Positions 20,701-32,300 are shown, counted from the first letter of the stretch. The stretch is 64,000 nucleotides of DNA from Schizochytrium sp. TIO01 (GCA_004764695.1 SMSO01000025.1:4814862-4878861), one strand, 5' to 3'. The notes: generated from the letters alone by a model not told the origin. Numbers and translations are program-made.

Positions 20701-22969
20701 CACGAAAGACGAACCGTTGCTTTACTTAGACGTCTGTAGTGGTTGACTATCACCGATCTGAAATTGCCAGGGTGCTCGCTTTCTCAGTTAGGATATGAGT
20801 CTGTTGCTGGGTGAACACCTATTAGAGGTCTGCGCTTGTGTCTCAGCGCAACAGCAACAGCAACAATCCTCTGGGAGTTGCAATTTAACTTTTAGAATTT
20901 TAAAGGTTAGTATGACCTACTGCTACTACTAGGTAGGTACTTTTGACTGTTGTCTCTAAGAACCATACCTCAGACTACTTGCTTGAGCTTTTACCCGTTA
21001 AAGGACTCCTAGAGCACCTATTCCTTTTTGGCTAGCAAGGTAGTCCCGCTACGAGTTCGATACCTGTTAAGCATGATGTGTGAAATCCAGAGTGGAAGCA
21101 GCGACTTCGCTCTCAAACAACTCTCCAAAATGTGATGATGGAAGACTCTAAATCATGAATTCCTAAGAGGGAATGCATAGTCAGTTTCCAGAATACTCTT
21201 TTCTTTTCTTGATTTCTGTTAATTTCTGCGACTCAGGACGAGTCGAATAATCGTAGAATATAGTACCACGTACAATTTTGTTAGCCAAGAACATAAGTTG
21301 GGAACTCTCCCACGGCGTCCTTACTATAGCATAAAACAGGTTTTTAACGTTTTATTAGACCTCGATGAGTTTGACCCTGTTGCTAAGAATATCATATTGT
21401 TTGCTCAAAGTTGTTATCGCTAATCCATCTTGTGCTGATTTGTTCCAGCTTCTATTTACATAGCTTATAATTGAGTTTGGCTTCATCAACTTGATACGTA
21501 TCAACTGAGGCTTCATGGATTTTATTATTTGAACCAGATTATACTCCCCGTTGCTTAAGGATCCGTCAGCGCCGTTGCTTCTTGAGAGAAAAATTCAAAG
21601 CTCCCCAAAGATTGCTACTGTAGATTGTAAGGATGTGCGGCCTGCGATTTCTACCACTGAGATAACTCTCCATATTTGATTCCGTTCTGAAGATAACCAC
21701 CATCTTGCGAAGATAGATGCCCATCCAGAATCAGGCGTCTTCCTCTCGCGAATTCACGGGAATAGTACCATCCAAAGGTTTTCTTTCTTGCCCGACATTG
21801 CCCAGAAATACGAGCAGAAGGTTGTTTTTTCAAATTAAAAGTGATAATAGTAATAACATTTTAATCAAATTGCGAGTTAGGCCTACCGCAAATGGTATTT
21901 TGAGCAATCCGCTTCAATTTAAGAAGTCAATCATTTCCACTCTCTCCGATTGCAAGCTCTCGATTGCTGCAGCTATCTTTAGAATATTTCTTCTTATTAG
22001 AAGTTGTCTGCGAGATGTGCTTTTTTCTTTCTTGTTCTTTTTAATTTGGGTGAGGACATCTAAAGATGCGGTGGCTATAGTCATAATACTTGTATAACAT
22101 GCTCAAAGTCATTCGCTTCTGTTAGAACTTCTGCTTCGATTACTGCCAATAGTCATAGTTATCCTCTAGTACTAGCAACTTGAACCTCCGACATAACTTT
22201 AAATAAAAATGGGCCGCCTTTGGTTATGTAGTGAGAGTGATTTTGTTTCGAAAAGATGTTTTCACTGTCTTCTTACCTTAGTAGATTGATGATAGAGTTT
22301 TTTGTTTTTTGTTTTTTGTTTTTTGTAGAGAACTTTTCAAGGACCCTATCACTGCAAATCATCACATTCATTCATTCACTCGTTCATTCATTCATACAAG
22401 AAGACGCTTAACTGCATAGTCCAACAAGCGCTTTGTACCTCCGATGGAGAGAGAATCTTCTACAAGTTTCATCAGTACTAGCTCTTTACTTCGACAAGAT
22501 TAGATGTGAAATCAACTTTGAAGAACCACATCCCACTACACGCATGCTTCTAGGCTACAAGGCCAGTTGCTCTCCTCTCCTGAATTGAACAGCCGTGTGC
22601 GTTGCCTGACTGATTTATGTGGTGAGGCAGTCTCTTCAATCAGCTCAGGACCAAATTCGGAACAGAAGAACTTAGTTGAGACGGTTTACCATGCAAAACC
22701 CTGCCTAGTATCTAGTAGGACACTCGTAACTACCTAGTTACTCATAGGAACTTAAGTAATAGTGCTTTGAAAAGAAGAACGAAATGGTATGAAAAGACAT
22801 GAAAAGGCATGTCTCGACGTGATCATCGCTGTCTCAAATCAAGTTGAGAGCACTCAAAGCACACGAGGAAGGCAAAGAGTTCGCTAGCTTGAGGAAGGGC
22901 AAGTGGTCGAGGCGAGGAAAAGCAAATAGACAACCACTCTTTGAAGAGAGCGCTCGATTCCTTCACACC
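20701..22969. promoter_or_regulatory. Divergent spacer between prolyl oligopeptidase and PP1 inhibitor-3
   Basis: 2.3 kb of AT-rich DNA with CTAC/GTAG blocks near 20920-20940 and 22705-22735, a (TTTTTTG)4 tract and an ATTC-type tract. A TACTAAC heptamer on the minus strand (20911-20905) lies upstream of the peptidase, followed by a possible acceptor CTCCCAG. A 5'UTR intron is possible, but no convincing donor was found. Confidence 0.5.
22298..22395. repeat. (TTTTTTG)4 and (ATTC)n simple repeats
   Basis: Two short tandem tracts in the divergent spacer: four copies of TTTTTTG (22298-22325) and seven to eight copies of an ATTC-type unit with one interruption (22366-22395). Confidence 0.9.
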
Positions 22970-23473
22970 ATGCCTGGCGAGGCTGTGGAGGGACCGCGTT
23001 TGGTGCAGCGGCAGGCTGGACCTAATACTTCGTCAGTGACAACAACGGAGAACAATGTGGTGTTGAGACTTCGCTTGCCGCTTCAGAGCGCCGAAGGAGC
23101 CCATGATTCTAACCCGAACCTGCAGGAGGAGGATGAGAAGCATGTTACCTGGGATGAAGATGTAGTCAACAACGAGCACATGAACAGAAAGAAGTCCAAC
23201 AAGTGCTGCATTTATCACAAACCTAAAGCATTTGACGAAAGCGATAGCGAGTCTGGTGGAGATAGCGATCATGAAGAAGATGAATTCCGAAAGCGCCACC
23301 CTCAATTCGCAGGCCGCAAGCCAGTCAGCGATCCGAACAAACCGAAACGTCGACACGGCCATTGCCATGGTCACTGCCATGGGGGGCATGATAGCCACAA
23401 AGAGGAGCAGGAGGGTGATGGAGATCACAATAATCACGGAAGTGGTGAAAACCCATCCGAGCATGGAGAGTGA
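22970..23473 (+). CDS. PPP1R11: Type-1 protein phosphatase inhibitor-3 (PPP1R11/Ypi1-like)
   Basis: Predicted 167-residue regulator of protein phosphatase 1. The diagnostic block is present: [19 protein letters not shown] followed by [19 protein letters not shown] (residues about 58-98). KHVTW near 57-61 corresponds to the PP1-docking motif of inhibitor-3, and the Cys pair with the YHKPKAF segment is the family hallmark. The C-terminal third is unusual: basic, then rich in HGHCHG and other His/Cys, Asp and Glu, suggesting metal binding. The start is the ATG at 22970 (CACACCATGC context); the frame continues upstream only through a TTG at 22844. Intronless and convergent with the AMP-binding-like gene. 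A poly(A)-signal-like AATAAA lies near 23619. Confidence 0.88.
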   Translation: MPGEAVEGPRLVQRQAGPNTSSVTTTENNVVLRLRLPLQSAEGAHDSNPNLQEEDEKHVTWDEDVVNNEHMNRKKSNKCCIYHKPKAFDESDSESGGDSDHEEDEFRKRHPQFAGRKPVSDPNKPKRRHGHCHGHCHGGHDSHKEEQEGDGDHNNHGSGENPSEHGE

Positions 23474-24563
23474 AGCATGAGCATGAAGGAATGGTTATAA
23501 GATATAAGAGAGTTCGATCACAGACCCCTCGGAGATGTCGATATGTCGCTCAGCCATTTATCAACGCCGTGCTACGTACTACACCCTGTAAAGTTTAATG
23601 ATAATGTGGGCGATTAAATAATAAACAAAAATCTTTCACAAAGTAAATTTAAGTTTCAAAAGAGCAAGGTATGTGGCGTGTTTCGAATTCGGCAAGGCTA
23701 TGCAGCAAAATAGCTCATCAGACTGAAAGATATCTTGTTCTATGGTAAAATGAAATTACAGAATTTAATGCTGTGACAACGCACCTCTCGGAATGAAATT
23801 TTACAACAGTGCCCATGCTTCGAGTTTAACAAAACAATCGATATAACGAAAATTTAACTTGCTCCGTCTCGAAAAAAAAGAAAAAAAAAAAGAGGGTGAG
23901 TAAGATAACATAGATGATATAAAATGCTGGTATAGGTCATCCCATTCTAAAATAGATCAATGCCACACTAACGATTGCGTACCCTGTCTAATTTGAGACG
24001 TTTTATTTTCAGGACAGAGTGTAGCATTGAAAATTTGCTAAAGGGTATCGAAATGTAACACTGATAATTAATATATAACATGAGTAAGATGAGTCTAAAT
24101 GTTATTTTTCTTATTTTAAAGCCGAAGTAAGATGGAATCTAATTTGGTTCAAGCTCCAGATAAATGAAGACTCAGAGTTTAGTCTCAAGATTGAAAAGAT
24201 AAAGAGGCGATGTCGTGACCTAAAAGGTGCCCTAAAAGAATGAACCGAGCATGGAACTCCATACAGGTTGTATTGCTGCACTGCACTTATCTTAATGTAC
24301 AACCAATGGGCAGAAAAGTGGCTTGCCATGAGAAAGAATGATATTTTGAGGAAACATCTTTGACAAAGTCATAAACCTGTATGCATATAGGCATCGTGGC
24401 TGTAGAATATCGAAATACAGTCAGGAGGAGTAAGAGCATAATTGAAAATCTTAACGAGGTCTCAATTCTTTGTTCTTCGTCCTTGACTAGTTATAACTTG
24501 CGTGGAGTTCAAGGAAATTAAGCAGATGAGAGTGTATAAAAAGAAAGTGGAACAGGACCTTTT
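23474..24563. other. 3'-3' spacer
   Basis: Convergent spacer of 1.1 kb, AT-rich, with AATAAA-like signals (about 23619) and an A-rich tract near 23872-23891. It contains no CTAC block and no recognisable gene. Confidence 0.6.
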
Positions 24564-25424
24564 TTATTTAAGGGTAGCATTGCACGAATCCTCGAGGATT
24601 GCCTTCTCACAAGCAGACTCGTCGAAGACATCCGAGGGGACCACGAGCTGGGCGTTGGAGCTAGCGCAGGCCAAAGTGCCAAGGACGAGGTTAGTGGGGT
24701 AGTCCTTCTTGACCTTGAAGAGGACCCTTGACTTGCCGTCGAGCTTGAGCTCGCCAGCCTTCTTCTCAGCAGCAGCGATGGCCTCCTTCTGGGTCATCTC
24801 ACTCTTGGTGGATCCTGAAGCGCCGTCAATCTGGACAAAGAAGGGGGCGTCGTCCTTCTCGGCGATGTTCTCAAGGCGGTTGGGGATGGCGTTGTACAGA
24901 AGGATGTCGCGGAAGCGGTGCATACCGGCCACAGCAGAAATACCGGTGTGGCAGATGTACTTAAGCTCAGGGTAGGCCTCGAGCTTGAGCTCCACGGACT
25001 GGTCAAGGCGCATGCCCTTGAGCTCAGGCAAGAGCTCGTAGACCACGCTGATCTTATCCGGAGAGATGAAGAGGACAGAGCACTTGTTGTTGGAGAGGAT
25101 ACGGCCGAGGCTTTCCTTGGTGAGTTTGTCGGAAGAGCTAGCAGAGGCGACCTTCATTCCAGCGTTGGCGGCACCAAGCATCACGCTCACATTCTCAGCG
25201 TTGTTGCCAAGCACAGCACCAACGCAGCTGCCAGGGCCTAGGCCTACATCAACAAGACCAGAGGCGAGAGCCACACTGTGGTCGTGCAGGTTCGCGTAGG
25301 TCCAGCGGATGTTTTGATGTGTCACACGAAGAGCGCTCTTGGTAGGGAACTCAGCGAGCTGCTTCTCGAGAAGGGACTTGACCGCGAAGGTCGCGAGGCC
25401 ACGGCGCTGCATGAACATCTGCAT
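24564..25424 (-). CDS. Short AMP-binding (acyl-CoA synthetase)-like protein, probably mitochondrial
   Basis: 286-residue protein resembling only the N-terminal part of ANL-superfamily enzymes. The family pattern runs through WTYANLHDHSVALASGLVDVG, a GPGSCVGAVLGNN turn, then ANAGMKVASAS and CSVLFIS. Full enzymes are about 500-700 residues; here the frame stops after the phosphate-binding region. That loop (FFVQIDGASGSTKSEMTQKE, about 192-211) is degenerate compared with the usual TSGTTGxPKGV motif, and the C-terminal lid with its catalytic Lys is absent. Synthetase activity is therefore unlikely. The first 25 residues (MQMFMQRRGLATFAVKSLL) look like a mitochondrial presequence. The gene is notably GC-rich, with many C- or G-ending codons unlike its neighbours, suggesting high expression. 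Role unknown; a structural or regulatory pseudoenzyme is my inference. Confidence 0.7.
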   Translation of the reverse strand: MQMFMQRRGLATFAVKSLLEKQLAEFPTKSALRVTHQNIRWTYANLHDHSVALASGLVDVGLGPGSCVGAVLGNNAENVSVMLGAANAGMKVASASSSDKLTKESLGRILSNNKCSVLFISPDKISVVYELLPELKGMRLDQSVELKLEAYPELKYICHTGISAVAGMHRFRDILLYNAIPNRLENIAEKDDAPFFVQIDGASGSTKSEMTQKEAIAAAEKKAGELKLDGKSRVLFKVKKDYPTNLVLGTLACASSNAQLVVPSDVFDESACEKAILEDSCNATLK

Positions 25425-28196
25425 CTTGATTGGTCAATATTAGGACTGGCTATGCACGTCGCTTGACTGTCTGTGAAGAAGAAGAAGAAGAAGAAGAAGA
25501 ACGGAGAAAAACAACGAAGACGAAGACGACCACGACCTCGACAACGACGAAGACCAACGACGACCTGGGAAGGGAGAGAGAGAGAGGGTCAAAGACTGGA
25601 CGGGGAGAAAAGGGACCTCGCGAGGCCTTTACAATCCGCACCACACGCCGGACTCCACGCGCCGACAATCCAATCCACAATTGATCGAGTGAGCAAGCAA
25701 GCAAGCAAGCACCCCTTTGATTGCCTAATAGCTGAAGCCTCCTTCCCTTAGTGATCCTATAACAAGCACCTCCACAAGGAGCCACGCAGTGGTTACCACC
25801 TTAATTATGAGGATTCTATTCACACACTTGCCATGCTCCTCGCCAGAACATTTAAGGTGTAATTGTGGGGCCCCTAGAAACAACATCAGATTGTCAGAGC
25901 CCTGGGAAATCAACTAGAGGGGCCATTGGAGGAGGGAAGGACAAAGGACAAATCTGCAATTCTTCAAGATCATTCTCACACCGAAAGCCAGGAGAAAATG
26001 CAAGGTGCATGTAGAATTGCAGAGGAACTTCTTGACTTTCCAGTGTATTTGGAGATTTTAGATAAACTGCAGGACATAGAGAAATTTCAATATTGATTTA
26101 CAAAGATCTCTTGTTCTGGATATCAGATACTAACCAGCCCTGTTACTGGGTAGTATTGAGGCCTTAGGCCATATGATGTAGGTAGATAGCCGCCTAGTAT
26201 TTATCCTACTCCGTACTGTTCGTTCGTTCATTTGTCTATTATAATAGGTAAGTAGTACACTAGGTATTACCATTAAATAGTTAGTACATGCGATGTTAAC
26301 TAGAAGGCACTAAAGACAGTTAGCCTACTATACTACTCTCACTGGTCAGAGGTAACAAGTTAGAATCATTTAGCTTGGAAAAACTCAAGCCAAAAGGATC
26401 ACGTATAACCACTATGCTCAGGGGTAGATAATGAATGTGAACCACTGAGTATGGTAAAAACTTAGGCCAAAGCAATCAAAGACACATTGCTCAAATAGCT
26501 ACCTAGGTAGGTGGAATGTAGTCCTGCTCGCTAGGGTTTTCTTGTGGACTTACACAGGAGACAGAAGTAGTGGTAATGCTAGCACTAATTAGTGCTACTA
26601 TCAGAACATGACATCTTTGCATCAATGAGACTCTTGTCCAGGTGCTGCCTAAGTACCTAGACACGACTCGGCAAAAATCATTCATCATACCCACGTAGGC
26701 CTACCTATCTAGTGTCGAAAATCTCAAGATCATGAGACTCCAAACTCGGCGGATAAGACCTTTGAAGGCAAGACAGATGTGCAATTTGAGCAGATGCACA
26801 GAAAGCATGCATTGCATACCACCTCTAATGGTGCATGACATTTGCACTAAAAAATGTGCCTCTTTTGTATGTGGAGTGCGTTTTAAAATATATTGCAAAG
26901 GCAAAAGATTAGTTATGGTTTACAAAGCGAACAGCCATATTTTCTGAACTGAAAAGGATCCCAGTGGAGGAATCAATAAGCCGCTTCCAAATGTAGCAGT
27001 CCCACTCAATTGGGCAAAAATCATTTTGCTTAGCATTATGCTACAGGAATTGGACTCAAAAGCACATTTCTTTTACCCAAGTCAGGTTAGAGTGGTAATC
27101 CCTTTCAACAGTTCAAGCGGAGTCTTAGCACACATGCAAGCATTAGAAAAGATAAAAGTTGTATAGTCATAAATTTTGGGTTTTCTCTGTGCACGAAATG
27201 AAAACCTGAAGAGAAGAAGAGGGATGGTTTTGGAGTTCTTCTCACAATTTTTTTTTTTAACTTTAAAGAACTAAAAAAACTTAGCGAATTATGATTGATC
27301 AGGACGATAAAGATAACATCTTTCAAAACATGTGAGGAGTGAAAAAAAAACAATGGTTTGCAGCTTGGTCTTAGGTGTTACTACGAAGCATATGTTCTGG
27401 GTTGGGTGAAAACTTATGTGTTGACCTGTGTTTAATCCAACTTAAATATATATAGCATTGATGTTTATTGACGGGTGAGAGTAGATTTTTATGATTTTAA
27501 TTCTTTTATAAATAGAATTATCAGTACTTGCTTTCCTATTAGTACATACATATGTACTAGTAGAAGTCTTTTCTAATTCTAGGTATATAGGTACTTCAAC
27601 TAGTAGTTGTAGCGTTCTTACGTCCATTGGGTGGTTGATGGGTTGATTGATTTTTTGCTTGCCTCCTTTGGACTTTCAGAAAGCAAGTCAGCCAGACGAT
27701 TAAAAACTCAAGCAATCAGGTTGACGGATTGGCGGGGTGGCGATTAGACTCGACGATCGAACTTGACTGCGTCCATCAAGACATTGCAAGCGAACTTTGC
27801 TTCTGATAAAGCATACCTGTTGTCAAAGAGTCTCCACTGGTATAGCACAAGCGGTGGTGAAGCAATCAACAATCAGCAGCGGCCAGCCAGCCAGTGCTCA
27901 ACCACTTGCGGCCACTTCTTTCAGCCAAAAGAAGTCTCAGTGCCTAAGAACTTGGACCTAAGCACAACAAATCCTCAGATCTGCATAGAACGAGACACCG
28001 AGAAGAAACCTTCAGACTTCTTCCCGCTGACGGAGGCAGGCGTAAGCAGCAGCATCGCTTACCGAGACCAAACAATAAAGTTGATTGAACAGGATCAACT
28101 AGACAAGTCTAGCAAAATCAGAATCGACATTAACACCAACCTCCAAGTATAGAATAGAAGTTATTAAACGTCAGCAGTGTTAAAACTTGCACAAAA
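25425..28196. promoter_or_regulatory. Divergent spacer between the AMP-binding-like gene and Urb2
   Basis: 2.8 kb with both 5' regions. It holds a (GAA)9 tract just upstream of the AMP-binding-like start, short GCAA repeats (25693-25710), and CTAC/GTAG blocks near 26180, 26250-26280, 26504, 26700 and 27580. A frame open from 27763 to 28152 on the + strand contains no ATG and stops 44 bp before the Urb2 start; see findings. Confidence 0.5.
25475..25502. repeat. (GAA)9 microsatellite
   Basis: Nine tandem GAA units on the + strand, about 50 bp upstream of the start of the minus-strand AMP-binding-like gene, so probably in its 5'UTR or core promoter. Confidence 0.95.
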
Positions 28197-31100
28197 ATGG
28201 CTGTCACCCCTCACACGAATAAAAAGCGGCAGCGGGAAGAAGATGATGTGGATTCATCTCTTGAGCTTTTGCGAAAAAAGGAGGTAAAACTGCTCAAAGA
28301 GCAATGCGACCTAGCGGATCGCTTTTTACAAACCCTTCCGATCCCAGCAAAGACTATGGATCATTGTCAAGACTCCAAAGAGGATACCTTCCTATCCCTA
28401 CGGATTTCTGCTTCTGAAATGGCTCTTCTTCGTGCAGTTGTAGACTGGGGATGTGGTGCTGTTTCTATCGATCCAAGTAACGCGAGAGTTTGGCAAATTC
28501 TCTCCGAAGCTGCTCAGAATCTCGCACGCTGCTCTGGGTGGGGTATTTTGCCCTCCAAGCTTGGCAGCAAAGTGTTCGGAGCCTTAGAGAAATCCATCAG
28601 ACAAAATGAAAATGCAGAGCTTCTGATTGTGCTCTCTACAATTGTACGTGTCTTTACTACCAAGCTTGGATTTCGTCCAGACTTCAATATCGTCGTTTCT
28701 CTCATTGCAACAACATGTGAAGCAATTTCAGAGTCAGCCTCAGAGGCTTGTTTGGATGCCACTGTGCAGTTGCTTCAACAGGCGAGCATTCATTTTACTG
28801 CATTGGCCAACGCGCAACCTGCCAAAAAGCTGGTGGAAACAGTTGTTAAGAAACTTCTCAAGGCTATGGCAAATGCTCGCTTCAAAATAGGTTCAAAACA
28901 AACGGTCAAACTCTTTCCCCTTCCCACTCTTGGTGTCGCGGCTACCGATGCCACAACCTCAGTTTTGAAATCAAATTCTCAAAACAAAAATTCTCCTTCT
29001 TACAAAGGGATCCGCTGCATCGACAACATTCTTCTGAAAACATTCTTTTGTGAGGAAGCTCTAGAGCAATTTGACCAGGCCTGTCTGCACTGGCAAAATA
29101 AAGAATCAAACCAAAAGGCGAAGCGAATGACTAGCTACATATCTACCCTCTATGATGCCCTGCGGGAGGGTGCAGCCCAAGGAGCACAGCCTCTGTGTGA
29201 AATTATTCCAGTCTTAGCGAAAATGTATTTCACAGCTATGCAGAAGCAGGCCTCGTCGGATGCAAAAAAGTCTCGCAAACTCCGTTCAGAGATGAAGGTG
29301 TGTGTCGAGATGTTACACATTACCGCCTGTGGATCTCGTTTGCCAGCTGCTACCATGGCTGGTGCTGCAACTCTTCGCGCAATGATCGATCATAATATAT
29401 TTGAAATTTCAAAGGTAGCCGACACTGAGCAAATTCACATGTGGTTTTGCAGCATGCTTCTAGATTGGAAAGAGTCTGAATTAGTGGAACCCGAACATTT
29501 GTCTAGTCTCTGTGCTGCTCAGGTTTATGTGATTGCTTTAATTCTGGAGGCTGATCATCGTGTTGTTCACGAACAATTGCAAGAGGTTCTTCAACTTGCC
29601 TTCCGGATGTCAAGGGCATATGCGAACGATTGTGCAAAGGACTTAAAATGCAAATGGAGTACCTCAGATTTGTCATATCTTCCCGGGACAGAGCTGCTCC
29701 TGCGTTTGGCAGACACCTACACTCGTTTGCGCCAGATGCCTAACTTTCTGGAGCTATACACTACGACAATGGAAGCAGACTCTGCTCTTGCTCTTCAGGC
29801 CTTGTTGGGTGATGAGAACGTGCAAGCTGGCTTTGGAAGTCTCTTTGTGCGCGTTCCTCTCGCTCAGAATTCTCAGATTTGGGACATTTTTAGCAAGGCA
29901 ATTGATCGCAATCTTTCTGTGGATGATGATGGTAGTCCTGGGGTGGATGAAGCGTCGCAACTTACAACTGAAACCTGTATTGTTACCCTTTTTGTGTGGT
30001 TTATGCGATATGTGACGGTGTCAGAGTTTAGCTCAAAACAATTAGCACAGCTTGCTCATAGTATGTCACACAAGATTGAGACCTCCTTAAAGGTTACTGG
30101 GTTCGCCACTAGTGACCTATTGCTGTTTGATGCTCTTGAATCTCTTGAGCACCTTTGCGCTGCTTGGCAATTCAGTGAGCAGTCAAATATGGAAGATGAG
30201 GAAGGTGTGACGTCTATTGATATCAATCAACCTGAAGTTGGGCCTACAGGTCGTTCTCCTGACGCGCTATGCAGCCTGGTCCTCCGCTTTGAGGACCCCG
30301 TGAACTCAGAATTGGAAAAGGTGTCTCCGTTGTTGCGAGAAAATGCAAACAGGACTCTGTGTCGCCTTGCGCTGGCGTGTTTGCGTAATGGGCCATTGTC
30401 CAGCGCGCATCTGGGTGAAATTGTTCGCCTACTGCTCGCAAATGTGGAACAGCAAAGTGATATTATTATCGAACACCTGGCCCTATTGGATTCGTCAGAA
30501 GTATTTGGCGAAGTTATCTCTCACACCCTACTTCTGGTTTTACAGCAAAAAAAATTAGAACCTTTTTTGCGTGCCAATTTCTACGAGCTCCGATTTGTAC
30601 GCCAATGCTTCATTCAAGTTCTGTGTGAGTCTCTCAAAAAGCACGCTCTCGCGGCAACTGAGCAAAAGGATTTTGTTCTGCAATGTATTGGAGCGTTGCC
30701 AATCGATTATTTACGCGAAGAGGATGCGCGACGCTTGCTGCAACTTGTTAGACTGAATGCAGGTGAGACAATTACAAGACCTTCTGTTCTTCAAATGTGC
30801 ACATCCCTTTTGTCTCAGCATGGCGCTCTCTGTCGTGAAGATTATTTGAAAGACTTTGTTCGTGCAATTGTTTCACATGGTGGTAGGGATGCCGACAGTG
30901 AAGACCAAACTATGCTTGAGCTATTGCAGGCTTGGTCTCTTGCAAGCCTTGAAGTGGGTGCTGCAGAGGAGTACGCTAAAGTTGTGCGTTTAGCATTAGA
31001 AAAACCAGGTGAAGGCGCACGGGTGATGTTGCAAAGTTGCGTAAAATTTTACGAAGAGAAAATTTCTGCAGTTGGGGGTCAACAACAGCAGTCCCAGGAC

Positions 31101-32300
31101 CAATCTCACCCCCCAGTCATCTTGCAAGCTCTCAAACTTCCATTTAACCTTTCGCTTGGTTTCACAGCGGTGGCAGTGGACTTTCAGGCTACTGTTATTC
31201 GCCAGAGCTTTGATGAAGCAACATCTCAACTTTTGTTGGCGAAGTTGGAGTCTCTTCTTAAGAATGACCGGACTCTTCTCAGTGAAGAAGCCGGGTTTGT
31301 TGGAGCTATGTCTCGCGCATCGCGGAAATGTTTTCAGAGTGCAGATATTGATGACAAGTTTAGCAAAGTTTTATGCCCTCAAAGAATCATGCAGGTACTT
31401 CTACTGAGCCATGAAACTTGTGGTGTGAAGGAGACTGTAGCTGGCATACTGGCTACCGCAAATTGCCAAAAAGAGCTGCCCGCCCTTCTTATTGAATTGG
31501 CAACCTACATGGATTCCAACGAAGATGTCCTCCCACTGTTTATTTATGTTCTTCCAGCTCTCACACGCCGAGCATCTGACCGGCATAATGCATTTGACCG
31601 CACCGTTGGTGCTTCTGTTTTAGCAAGCTTACTTCGGCATGGCATTACTATAAGACGTACAGATCTCCTTTGTGCATGCATTGCTGCGCTTAGAGAGCTT
31701 CTGGTCTATAGCCCCAAACTGTGGCAAACAGTACGTCTTCAGCACACCCGAACGGCTTTGAACGTAGTCGCTAAATCTTTGAGTGACGCCATCAAGAATG
31801 TAGATACTATTCTCTGCAAGGCAAGTAGTGAGCTTCTTTTCTCCCTTGCCAAGTGTCATGGTCCTTCACTCTCCCGCAAATGCCCGGCTCTTGCCATGAC
31901 TGTTCTGTGTGCCGCCTGCAACACTGCTGTCACTATTAGCAAGCTTGCTAATTTAGATGCGAAGGGAGGTCTAGAGAACTCTTCTAACACACTTGCCCTA
32001 ACCTGGCAGACACTTGTCCGAGTATGCGAAGAGTACACCCAGTACACTACAATCTATCGCCACTATGCTGTCTATTGGCTTTCGTCTTTCTTTAGTGCTC
32101 GCAACGGTTGGTCTAGCGGGGCTTTGCTCTCCTCCAAGGATCGGGACGCGCTGGAGCTCATGGCCTTTTGCTGGATTGATGTTTGCACTAGCGTTGAGAT
32201 TCAACAATTGCATGCTCTCTTTGATGAAGGCGAACGTGAGTCTTTGAAACAGGTACGCGAGAAGTATAATCGAAAACACAAGTACAAGGGACTAGTGTAA
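28197..32300 (+). CDS. URB2: Urb2/Npa2-like nucleolar pre-ribosome protein
   Basis: Predicted 1367-residue, largely helical protein, intronless. The C-terminus carries the strongest family signal: about 35 residues ending in LHALFDEGERESLKQVREKY then NRKHKYKGLV, matching the Urb2/Npa2 C-terminal pattern (LDEG..., then HKYKG). It is preceded by YRHYAVYWLSSFF. The length fits Urb2, which acts in early 60S subunit assembly in the nucleolus. The N-terminus has a basic NKKRQRE stretch that could serve as a nuclear signal. The rest is HEAT-like amphipathic helices without enzymatic motifs, and it is poorly conserved in this family. The start is the ATG at 28197 in AAAAATGG context. RRP5, another ribosome-biogenesis gene, lies 30 kb away and is not physically linked. 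Confidence 0.72.
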   Translation: MAVTPHTNKKRQREEDDVDSSLELLRKKEVKLLKEQCDLADRFLQTLPIPAKTMDHCQDSKEDTFLSLRISASEMALLRAVVDWGCGAVSIDPSNARVWQILSEAAQNLARCSGWGILPSKLGSKVFGALEKSIRQNENAELLIVLSTIVRVFTTKLGFRPDFNIVVSLIATTCEAISESASEACLDATVQLLQQASIHFTALANAQPAKKLVETVVKKLLKAMANARFKIGSKQTVKLFPLPTLGVAATDATTSVLKSNSQNKNSPSYKGIRCIDNILLKTFFCEEALEQFDQACLHWQNKESNQKAKRMTSYISTLYDALREGAAQGAQPLCEIIPVLAKMYFTAMQKQASSDAKKSRKLRSEMKVCVEMLHITACGSRLPAATMAGAATLRAMIDHNIFEISKVADTEQIHMWFCSMLLDWKESELVEPEHLSSLCAAQVYVIALILEADHRVVHEQLQEVLQLAFRMSRAYANDCAKDLKCKWSTSDLSYLPGTELLLRLADTYTRLRQMPNFLELYTTTMEADSALALQALLGDENVQAGFGSLFVRVPLAQNSQIWDIFSKAIDRNLSVDDDGSPGVDEASQLTTETCIVTLFVWFMRYVTVSEFSSKQLAQLAHSMSHKIETSLKVTGFATSDLLLFDALESLEHLCAAWQFSEQSNMEDEEGVTSIDINQPEVGPTGRSPDALCSLVLRFEDPVNSELEKVSPLLRENANRTLCRLALACLRNGPLSSAHLGEIVRLLLANVEQQSDIIIEHLALLDSSEVFGEVISHTLLLVLQQKKLEPFLRANFYELRFVRQCFIQVLCESLKKHALAATEQKDFVLQCIGALPIDYLREEDARRLLQLVRLNAGETITRPSVLQMCTSLLSQHGALCREDYLKDFVRAIVSHGGRDADSEDQTMLELLQAWSLASLEVGAAEEYAKVVRLALEKPGEGARVMLQSCVKFYEEKISAVGGQQQQSQDQSHPPVILQALKLPFNLSLGFTAVAVDFQATVIRQSFDEATSQLLLAKLESLLKNDRTLLSEEAGFVGAMSRASRKCFQSADIDDKFSKVLCPQRIMQVLLLSHETCGVKETVAGILATANCQKELPALLIELATYMDSNEDVLPLFIYVLPALTRRASDRHNAFDRTVGASVLASLLRHGITIRRTDLLCACIAALRELLVYSPKLWQTVRLQHTRTALNVVAKSLSDAIKNVDTILCKASSELLFSLAKCHGPSLSRKCPALAMTVLCAACNTAVTISKLANLDAKGGLENSSNTLALTWQTLVRVCEEYTQYTTIYRHYAVYWLSSFFSARNGWSSGALLSSKDRDALELMAFCWIDVCTSVEIQQLHALFDEGERESLKQVREKYNRKHKYKGLV

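Noticed and set aside
20905-20911. TACTAAC heptamer upstream of the prolyl oligopeptidase, and others at about 1516, 12455, 12476, 26128 and 26280
   Set aside because: About eight occurrences on both strands are expected by chance in 64 kb, and eight were seen. Only the two inside the kinesin introns have a donor, an acceptor and a restored frame.
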